This document shows, piece by piece, positions 1-5,205 of a stretch of 5,205 bases of DNA. The stretch is from Aquifex aeolicus (GTDB lineage Bacteria; Aquificota; Aquificia; Aquificales; Aquificaceae). Numbering within the stretch: position 1 is the first letter of the stretch; each line of letters begins with the position of its first letter. The position numbers and the translations under genes were made by a program. Under the pieces are notes generated by a model. The model worked only from the letters and a program-made list of their open reading frames with translations, was not told the origin of the DNA and did not search any database. The stretch covers positions 1 to 5,205 of the forward strand of contig DQVZ01000202.1 of NCBI GenBank assembly GCA_015661465.1. Reading direction: 5' to 3'.

Positions 1-1389
1 GTCCTGGAAGTCGTAAATCTCTAACCGATAATTCTCTGGAGAAAAACTGTATCCAAACTCTAAGAAGTTATTGAGTTTAAATCCACTGTATTTAATCACA
101 AAGTATTGGGGGATAGAGTGAATGAATCTAAAGGTGTTTACAAATTTATCGCCTTTAGCGTCAGGGTAATAATGGTTTAACATAGTAAAAGCGGTATAAT
201 TTCTTAATTTGAAGATTTCATAATACTTACTTAACGTCGGGTTAAAGATGAACCTCGAATAGCTTCCAGAATCACTTTTATAGAAGTTTGTGAAGGAGCT
301 GTCTAGAGAAAAGTTCAATCCCCTTAAATTAAAAGGTTTTAAATAAAAACTCATCTCGGGAAGAAGCTGGATTGCGCTGTTTTTATCAGAGGTAAGGTCT
401 CTATAGTGGGTTATTTTAAAGTAGAAAAAATAATTTTTAGTATCTTTCTCGTAAGTTAAAAAGCTTTTAGTATAAGGTTTTATTATCTCACTTCTCTTGA
501 AAGATATATCCTCGTAAAAATAAGGGTCGGATAATTCTTCAACGTTTATCTTCCAGTTATTAAATTTGTAATTCAGAAAGAACCTGTAACGATTTCTTCT
601 GTAAATTTCTCTACCTTCCCACCAATCACCTTTATACTTGTCTTCCCTGTAAAGGGAGAACTGGGTTATAAAAATTTTTCTTTTAGATATTGCCTGCCTG
701 TATTCTATCCCTATACCTTTCATCTGGTCTTTTCTGTACTCAAAAGAAAAGGTTATATCTTTATCCCTACTTATCGCCCAGAAAAAAGGCTGAATGTACA
801 CAAATGGACTGTAAGTTGTACTTCCTATCCTAGGAGTAAGGAGCCCAGTTTTTCTCCCTCCAAGTGGCACTAAGTAGATGGGAAGGTAGAATATCGGGAC
901 TTTAAAGAACTTTAACCTATTGTGAAATATTAGGGCTCTCTCTCTTGTTATATTTGCCCTGAAAATGCAGAGCGTAAGCTCTTTATCTTCGAGAGGGCAA
1001 GTAGTTATTAGGGCATCGTATACCTTAAACTTTTCTTTATCCACCTGCTGAACTTTTTTTGCTTCAAAGTTAAATTCTTTGAACTTTCCCTTCGCGTTAA
1101 GGAAATAAGCTTTATTCTTTTTGATATTCACATGAGCAAAGCTACCTCTTACTTCAAGCCTTGTTTTAAAATTTCTTATGTAAACATCCTCATATGCGTA
1201 GATTACCTCTTTATCCTTTAAAAGTTCTACCTTATTAGCTTTTACGTAATAGTCCTTGTAATAAAGCTCTACGTTTCCCTTCGCGATTATCTTAGAACCT
1301 ACAATCTCAAGTTCCTGGGAATAGACTTCCAGAGTTCTTGAAAAACCAAAGTAATAAAAGATAAGCAGTATCAGGAAGAGGAAAGCCAC
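1..1389 (-). CDS. lptD: LPS-assembly outer-membrane protein LptD (OstA/Imp), C-terminus beyond left edge
   Basis: This is the N-terminal 463 codons of LptD; the frame is open to base 1, so the barrel end is missing. With LptE, LptD inserts lipopolysaccharide into the outer leaflet of the outer membrane. Residues 1-17 are a hydrophobic signal sequence. Residues about 19-110 read as an OstA/LptA-like periplasmic jellyroll (IIAKGNVELYYKDYYVKANK). Residues 128-190 carry the LptD hallmark: TTCP at 129-132, then KVPIFYLPIYLVPLGGRKTG, matching the E. coli TSCP and 'PIFYSPY..LPVGDKRRSGFL' block. The rest is Tyr/Phe-rich alternating sequence typical of barrel strands. The start is GTG at 1387-1389, because an in-frame TGA lies two codons upstream and no ATG follows nearby. 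A GAG eight bases upstream is the only Shine-Dalgarno-like element. The start lies inside the phosphatase gene, suggesting translational coupling. Only two cysteines (131, 141) are visible. The family is clear from the sequence; the exact start is inferred. Confidence 0.93.
   Translation of the reverse strand, partial: MAFLFLILLIFYYFGFSRTLEVYSQELEIVGSKIIAKGNVELYYKDYYVKANKVELLKDKEVIYAYEDVYIRNFKTRLEVRGSFAHVNIKKNKAYFLNAKGKFKEFNFEAKKVQQVDKEKFKVYDALITTCPLEDKELTLCIFRANITRERALIFHNRLKFFKVPIFYLPIYLVPLGGRKTGLLTPRIGSTTYSPFVYIQPFFWAISRDKDITFSFEYRKDQMKGIGIEYRQAISKRKIFITQFSLYREDKYKGDWWEGREIYRRNRYRFFLNYKFNNWKINVEELSDPYFYEDISFKRSEIIKPYTKSFLTYEKDTKNYFFYFKITHYRDLTSDKNSAIQLLPEMSFYLKPFNLRGLNFSLDSSFTNFYKSDSGSYSRFIFNPTLSKYYEIFKLRNYTAFTMLNHYYPDAKGDKFVNTFRFIHSIPQYFVIKYSGFKLNNFLEFGYSFSPENYRLEIYDFQD
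1339..1389 (-). other. Predicted Sec signal peptide of LptD
   Basis: The first 17 residues are almost entirely hydrophobic (MAFLFLILLIFYYFGFS), with a possible signal peptidase I site after Gly-Phe-Ser and before Arg-Thr-Leu-Glu. Export is expected for LptD. The n-region has no Lys or Arg, which is unusual for a Sec signal. Either the start is mis-assigned or the peptide relies on its strong hydrophobic core. The cleavage site is a visual estimate. Confidence 0.5.
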
Positions 1390-2165
1390 TGTTCAATCTC
1401 GGCTTTCAATTCTCTTAAGCTATTGAACACATAATCAGGTTTAAAGTTTGCCTTTTTTAATTCTTCGGCGGAATATTTCCCGGTAGTCATAAAGATAGTT
1501 CCTATTCCTAATTCTTTTGCTCCCATAAGGTCTGTGTATATATCGTCACTTATTAAAAATACTTTTTTTCTAGGAAGTCCCCTCAGAGCAAGTTCTATAA
1601 ATTCCTTAGAGGGTTTTCCTAAGTTAGGTATTTCCTCTTTATAATTAGTAGCTGTTTTGAGCATTTCTGCGTATGAACCTGCACCGGGGAAGTAAAACCC
1701 ATCGCTGTCTTTGACAATCTTACTCCTGTTTACAGGTATTATCTTAGCTTTACTCAAAAATACCGCCGAAGTTGCTTTCTTTATTTTCTCAAAATTAACA
1801 CTTTTATCCTGACCTATAATTACAGCATCTACTTCGTGATTATCTTTTACCTCAAATCCTTGTTCCTTTAAAAAATCCTTTAGCATATCCGTTCCTATAA
1901 CGAAAACAGACTTTACCCTTCCTTCCCTTAAATACTGAGGAAGTACCGCAACCGGGGAGATAAACTCTTCTACCTCTATATTTAGTCCTTTTTCTTTGAG
2001 TCTGCTGACTATCAGCTCAGGAGAACGGGTAGAGTTATTGGAGACTATCCTAAAGGGGATTTTTTTCTCTTTTAAAAAGCTTATGAATTGAGGTGCAAAA
2101 TCGAATAGATTCAACTCTTTATCTTTTGTTAGTACTCCGTCCATATCTATCAGCAGGGTAAACAT
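1371..2165 (-). CDS. HAD-superfamily class IIA (NagD-like) phosphatase
   Basis: A cytoplasmic HAD phosphohydrolase of 264 residues from ATG 2163-2165, the usual size for the NagD/AraL/LHPP group. Motif I is DMDGV at residues 7-11 (nucleophile Asp7, acid/base Asp9). Motif II is SNNSTR at 42-47, motif III is Lys184 in LGKPSKEF, and motif IV is SDDIYTD at 206-212 (Asp207 and Asp212 bind Mg). A C2-type cap lies between motifs II and III, with GAGSYAEML at 161-169 and GKPS matching the subclass pattern. The usual Gly of motif IV GD is Ser206. The frame can be extended to a GTG at 2226-2228, adding 21 residues (285 aa). I prefer the ATG because family members begin a few residues before motif I, and the longer form would leave only 24 bp to the divergent ATPase start. 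The gene overlaps lptD by 19 bp and precedes it in a likely operon. The substrate cannot be read from sequence; sugar phosphates, nucleotides and phospholipid-like compounds are all known for this class. Confidence 0.9.
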   Translation of the reverse strand: MFTLLIDMDGVLTKDKELNLFDFAPQFISFLKEKKIPFRIVSNNSTRSPELIVSRLKEKGLNIEVEEFISPVAVLPQYLREGRVKSVFVIGTDMLKDFLKEQGFEVKDNHEVDAVIIGQDKSVNFEKIKKATSAVFLSKAKIIPVNRSKIVKDSDGFYFPGAGSYAEMLKTATNYKEEIPNLGKPSKEFIELALRGLPRKKVFLISDDIYTDLMGAKELGIGTIFMTTGKYSAEELKKANFKPDYVFNSLRELKAEIEQWLSSS

Positions 2166-2252
2166 GTTATATATCTTACAGAAAAGCTCTTTTAAAACTT
2201 TATCTTCATTTTCTCGGTGAATTAACACTTACCCGCAATACATTAAAACCTT
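2166..2252. promoter_or_regulatory. Divergent intergenic spacer expected to hold both promoters
   Basis: This 87-bp A+T-rich spacer separates the phosphatase start (minus) from the copper ATPase start (plus), so both promoters should lie here or extend into the 5' ends of the genes. Only weak boxes are visible. On the plus strand, TATCTT at 2201-2206 has a poor TTACAG 18 bp upstream, and TACATT at 2239-2244 has no good -35 partner. On the minus strand a TATATA run lies at about 2169-2174, directly next to the ATG. I see no CueR-type dyad, CopY-type TACAnnTGTA box or CsoR-like GC-rich palindrome. Neither gene has a good Shine-Dalgarno sequence. The promoter role is inferred from gene geometry, not from strong motifs. 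Confidence 0.5.
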
Positions 2253-4298
2253 ATGAAACGGAACTTTAAAGTTTACGGTATGACTTGCGTAAACTGTGCA
2301 AGGATTATAGAAGTTTCACTTAAAAAAACTAAAGGAGTCAAGAAAGTAAATGTTTCTTTTGAATTGGGAGAGGTTGAAGTAGAGTGGAATCCTTCGGAAA
2401 TATCGGAAGAGGAAATAATAAGAAAAATCGAAGAGCTTGGCTATTTCGTAGAAAGAAGAAAGGATAACTACGAAAAGGTTTTTCTAGTCCTTAGCGGGAT
2501 TTCCTCCCTTTTGGTGCTGGCCACAATGTTTTTAAAGATTCCCTATCACTTAGAAATCCAATTGTTTCTATCTACCCTAGTTCAATTTACCGCGGGATTG
2601 AAGTTCTACAAGGGAGCTTACAGCTCCCTAAAAGAGGGTATAGGGAATATGGATACGCTTGTTGCTCTCGGAACCACCGGTGCATATCTGTATAGCATTC
2701 TTGCATACCTGAACTTTATAAATACTTACCCTTTCTTTGAAACTAATGTTTTCCTAATTACTTTTGTAAGACTCGGAAAATTTATAGAAGAAAAGGCGAG
2801 GGAAAAAGCAACCGAGGGATTACAAAATCTTTTCAGTATTTCTTTTAAAACTGTAAAGGTAGTTAAGGGAGATAAAGAAATAGAAAAAAACGTAAGGGAA
2901 GTATTTAAAGGTGAAAAAATCGCTTGCAGGGGTGGTGACCAGATTTTACTCGACGGAAAAGTAGTGCAAGGAGAGGCTTTGGTAAACGAATCTGTAATTA
3001 CGGGAGAATCGCTCCCGATACTGAAAAGAAAAGGGGATACTGTTTACTCTGGTTCTATTGTTGAGAAGGGTTATATAGTTGTAGAAGTAGAAAAGACTTT
3101 TGAAAGCTCCTTCATAAACAAAATTAAGAACTTAGTGGAAAGTACCTTAAGGGAAAAGCCGAGAATTCAGCAGGTTTCAGATAAAATTTCCCAGTACTTT
3201 GTGGGATTCGTGGTTATCTTTTCTATTTTGACATTCTTATTCTGGATTGTTAAAGTGGGAGATATTCAGAAAGCCGTCCAATTTTCCCTTGCTGTGCTCG
3301 TGGTTTCTTGTCCCTGTGCTTTCGGAATTGCCGTTCCTCTTGCCGTTTCCGTAGGGATTTTTAAAGCCCTCAAAAAGGGTGTGCTGGTAAAAAAATCTTC
3401 AATCTTTGAAGTTTTCCCGAAGATTAACACCGTAATCTTTGATAAAACAGGAACGTTGACGGAAGGAAAGTTTATAGTTGAAAAAGTTGAAGTTAAAGAT
3501 GAAAATATTCTTGGAATTGTATACTCCATGGAAAAGTTTTCAAACCATCCTGTAGCGAAAGCTCTAAGGAACTTTTTAAAAGATAAAGTTAAAGGTGAGG
3601 TAGAACTTTCGGGCTGCAGAGAAATCTTGGGGGTCGGTGTTGAGTGTGGAGATTATGTCGTAGGAAAAGGAGAAATATGGGGAATTAAGTCCGATAATGG
3701 GTACCAGATTGTAGGTTTCGGAACTAAGGAAAAACTTCTCGCCCTGTTTTATCTAAGGGATAAGATAAGAGAAGAAGCAAGAGAAGTTATAGAAAACCTT
3801 AAAAGAAAAGGCATAGAGGTAATTCTCCTTACTGGAGACAGGAAGGAAAATGCAAAGGAGCTTGCGAGGATGTTGGGAATAGATAAGGTTTTTGCTGAAG
3901 TAAAACCTGAGGAGAAGCTCAGAATTGTTGAAGATTTACAAAAGAGAGGTAGAAAGGTTTGTATGGTGGGGGACGGAGTAAATGATGCTCCTTCCCTTGC
4001 AAAAGCGGACATAGGTGTAGCGATACTTGAAGGCACAGATTTAGCAAAGATATCGGGAGATGTGATAATTCATAAGCTCTTTTCACTGGTAGAAATAATG
4101 GAGTTCTCGGAAAGGGTTTATAGAAAGATAAAGGAAAACCTCTTCTGGGCATTTGTTTACAATACTCTGTTTATTCCCGTTGCTGCAGGAGTTTTCCACA
4201 GCTACGGACTGTATCTAAAACCAGAATTTGCCGGTCTTTTGATGGCTCTTTCTTCCGTAAGCGTTGTCCTAAATACTTTACGCATTCTAAAATCTTGA
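2253..4298 (+). CDS. copA: P1B-type Cu(I)-exporting ATPase (CopA/CtrA family)
   Basis: A complete 681-residue inner-membrane pump that uses ATP to export Cu(I) (and typically Ag(I)) from the cytoplasm. Residues 3-68 form one heavy-metal-associated domain, GMTCVNCA at 9-16 with ligands Cys12 and Cys15. Membrane helices follow at about 75-95, 101-118, 134-154 and 160-177. The actuator domain carries TGES at 250-253. Helices at about 313-333 and 341-370 flank the transport motif CPC at 353-355. The catalytic domain has DKTGT (phosphorylated Asp397), the P1B-specific His-Pro at 432-433, TGD at 527-529 and GDGVND at 573-578. The last two helices hold the Cu(I)-site residues Tyr636-Asn637 and Met664 with Ser667-Ser668, which together with CPC give P1B-1 (Cu+) specificity. 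The ATG is the first possible start, since an in-frame TAA sits at 2244-2246; no Shine-Dalgarno is seen. The gene stands alone, divergent from the phosphatase and convergent with the GGDEF-EAL gene. Several usually conserved residues differ (see findings). From memory, Aquifex has two Cu-ATPases; this CPC, CxxC-bearing one resembles the form called CtrA2. Confidence 0.96.
   Translation: MKRNFKVYGMTCVNCARIIEVSLKKTKGVKKVNVSFELGEVEVEWNPSEISEEEIIRKIEELGYFVERRKDNYEKVFLVLSGISSLLVLATMFLKIPYHLEIQLFLSTLVQFTAGLKFYKGAYSSLKEGIGNMDTLVALGTTGAYLYSILAYLNFINTYPFFETNVFLITFVRLGKFIEEKAREKATEGLQNLFSISFKTVKVVKGDKEIEKNVREVFKGEKIACRGGDQILLDGKVVQGEALVNESVITGESLPILKRKGDTVYSGSIVEKGYIVVEVEKTFESSFINKIKNLVESTLREKPRIQQVSDKISQYFVGFVVIFSILTFLFWIVKVGDIQKAVQFSLAVLVVSCPCAFGIAVPLAVSVGIFKALKKGVLVKKSSIFEVFPKINTVIFDKTGTLTEGKFIVEKVEVKDENILGIVYSMEKFSNHPVAKALRNFLKDKVKGEVELSGCREILGVGVECGDYVVGKGEIWGIKSDNGYQIVGFGTKEKLLALFYLRDKIREEAREVIENLKRKGIEVILLTGDRKENAKELARMLGIDKVFAEVKPEEKLRIVEDLQKRGRKVCMVGDGVNDAPSLAKADIGVAILEGTDLAKISGDVIIHKLFSLVEIMEFSERVYRKIKENLFWAFVYNTLFIPVAAGVFHSYGLYLKPEFAGLLMALSSVSVVLNTLRILKS
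2611..2629. repeat. Perfect inverted repeat inside the copper ATPase gene
   Basis: AGGGAGCT (2611-2618) and AGCTCCCT (2622-2629) are perfect inverted copies separated by only TAC. They give an 8-bp stem, 5 of its pairs G:C, with a 3-nt loop. The repeat lies in the codons for Lys-Gly-Ala-Tyr-Ser-Ser-Leu-Lys (120-127) of the ATPase. No T-run follows, so it is not an intrinsic terminator. It could form a stable mRNA hairpin or be a coincidence of codon choice. Confidence 0.6.
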
Positions 4299-4301
4299 AC
4301 A

Positions 4302-5205
4302 TTACAAAGAAGTTAAACCTTCTCTCCTCAAGAGTTCTTCCACCTTTTCTTCAGGCATAGGTTTTGCAAAGTAAAATCCCTGCCCGTAAGTACACCCTAA
4401 CTCCTTTAAAATCTTATACTGTTCTTCTTTCTCTATTCCTTCTGCTAAGCTATCTAATCCTATCTTTTCTGCGTAAGAGACAATTACCTCTACTAAAGCT
4501 CTATCCGCTTTATTATTTAACATACCTCTTATAAATGACATATCTATTTTGACTATATCTATGGGAAGTTCCCTCATATAAGAGAGGGACGAATATTCCG
4601 TTCCGAAATCGTCTAAAGCTACTTTGCCACAACTTCTAAAGCTACCCAAAACTTTCTTCGTTCTTTCTATATCTTCTATTAGAAGTCTCTCGGTAATTTC
4701 AAGCACGAGATTTCCCTTAAAGGTTTTACAAAGCTCTATGAGTTTTTCCATCGTTTTATCATTTTTAAAGCTTCTTGCACAGAGGTTTACAGATATAGGT
4801 ATTCTCCATTTGGAAAGTATTCTTGAAAGTTCATCAAACATCCATTCTTCAAATTCGTCGGCGAAAACTCCTCTTTCTATAAGCTCTATGAATTCACCCG
4901 GATATATAAGCTTTTTTCCGGGCTTTATCCTAACTAGAGCTTCAAACCCGGCAACTTTCAAATCCTTCAACCTGTAATAGGGCTGAAAGTGGAGTATAAA
5001 AAGCTTATTTTCAACAGCTTTTTTGATTAGTTTCTCTACAGATAAAAACTTCTCCGCTTTATCCTCCATTTCCTTGTTAAAGAAACCTATTTCTCCAATA
5101 GCTCCCTTTTTAGCTTCTTTCAGGGCGATATATGCTCGTTCATACAGTTCTAAATAATTTTTTCCATCCTCCGGATATATACTTATCCCTGCATGAAAAC
5201 TTAAA
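4302..5205 (-). CDS. GGDEF-EAL cyclic-di-GMP phosphodiesterase, N-terminus beyond right edge
   Basis: The last 300 codons of a larger protein; the frame stays open to the right edge, so the ATG at 5067-5069 is internal and not the true start. Visible residues 1-43 match the end of a GGDEF domain (HAGISIYPEDGKNYLEL, then a helix with ALKEAKKG). Residues about 55-295 form a full EAL domain that hydrolyses c-di-GMP to pGpG. It has FEAL at 87-90 (catalytic Glu88), Asn140 in VNLCA, LEITE at 168-172, DDFGTEYSSL at 198-207 (Asp198, Asp199), Lys219, Glu255 in LAEGIE and Gln275 in YGQGFYFAKP. All expected metal and catalytic positions are present, so phosphodiesterase activity is likely. Loop 6 has Glu203 where Gly is usual (DDFGTGYSSL). 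The GGDEF signature itself is outside the window, so cyclase activity and any sensor domain cannot be judged. The stop codon is 3 bp from that of the copper ATPase, which is read in the opposite direction. Confidence 0.94.
   Translation of the reverse strand, partial: LSFHAGISIYPEDGKNYLELYERAYIALKEAKKGAIGEIGFFNKEMEDKAEKFLSVEKLIKKAVENKLFILHFQPYYRLKDLKVAGFEALVRIKPGKKLIYPGEFIELIERGVFADEFEEWMFDELSRILSKWRIPISVNLCARSFKNDKTMEKLIELCKTFKGNLVLEITERLLIEDIERTKKVLGSFRSCGKVALDDFGTEYSSLSYMRELPIDIVKIDMSFIRGMLNNKADRALVEVIVSYAEKIGLDSLAEGIEKEEQYKILKELGCTYGQGFYFAKPMPEEKVEELLRREGLTSL

Noticed and set aside
2166..2228. Longer phosphatase start at GTG 2226-2228 (21 extra residues)
   Set aside because: The extension is not typical of the family and would leave only 24 bp for two divergent promoters. 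It remains possible.
2217..2228. GTGAATTAACAC as an operator palindrome
   Set aside because: Only the outer GTG/CAC pairs match, which is expected by chance in A+T-rich DNA.
3266..4152. Minus-strand open frames opposite the copper ATPase (3266-3529, 3749-4036, 3919-4152)
   Set aside because: They lie antisense to strongly conserved P-type ATPase motifs, have Ser/Phe/Pro-rich low-information translations and match no family I recognise.
4308..4323. Small hairpin AGAAG/CTTCT near the convergent stops as a terminator
   Set aside because: A 5-bp A/T-rich stem without a T-run is too weak for an intrinsic terminator.
4624..4977. Plus-strand open frame of 117 codons opposite the EAL domain
   Set aside because: It is antisense to the catalytic EAL sequence, and its Ser/Leu-rich translation is what reverse reading of Lys/Glu-rich codons gives.
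5067..5069. ATG as the start of a stand-alone EAL gene
   Set aside because: The upstream frame is open and translates as the end of a GGDEF domain. The AAGGAA directly before the ATG is too close to act as a normal Shine-Dalgarno.

Overview
The window is a compact, low-G+C bacterial segment with about 98% coding. Arg codons AGA/AGG and Ile ATA are frequent, and the proteins are rich in Lys, Glu and Ile. An LPS-assembly gene (lptD) shows a Gram-negative, double-membrane organism. Together with tight packing, gene overlap and almost no Shine-Dalgarno sequences, this suggests a thermophile of the Aquificales, close to Aquifex. That placement is inference from protein style and recalled family knowledge; no search was run.

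Layout, left to right. (1) Positions 1-1389, minus strand: the N-terminal 463 residues of LptD, the outer-membrane LPS translocon; its C-terminus lies beyond the left edge. (2) Positions 1371-2165, minus strand: a NagD-type (IIA) HAD-superfamily phosphatase whose 3' end overlaps the lptD start by 19 bp, so the two are probably co-transcribed, phosphatase first. (3) Positions 2166-2252: an 87-bp divergent spacer that must hold both promoters. (4) Positions 2253-4298, plus strand: a complete 681-aa P1B-type Cu(I)-exporting ATPase with one N-terminal CxxC metal-binding domain. (5) Positions 4302-5205, minus strand: the 3' part of a gene for a GGDEF-EAL cyclic-di-GMP protein. Its EAL domain is complete and looks catalytically competent, and the last 40 or so residues of a GGDEF domain precede it at the right edge.

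The genes do not form one pathway. They are three independent units: a phosphatase-lptD envelope unit, a copper-efflux gene read divergently from it, and a c-di-GMP turnover gene that converges on the copper gene with only 3 bp between the stop codons. I see no mobile element, CRISPR array, tRNA or rRNA, and no convincing terminator. I also see no evidence for a wholly new system. The best leads are sequence departures within known families (the copper ATPase A-domain and membrane entry region, the LptD cysteines and signal sequence, the GGDEF tail) and an inverted repeat inside the ATPase gene.
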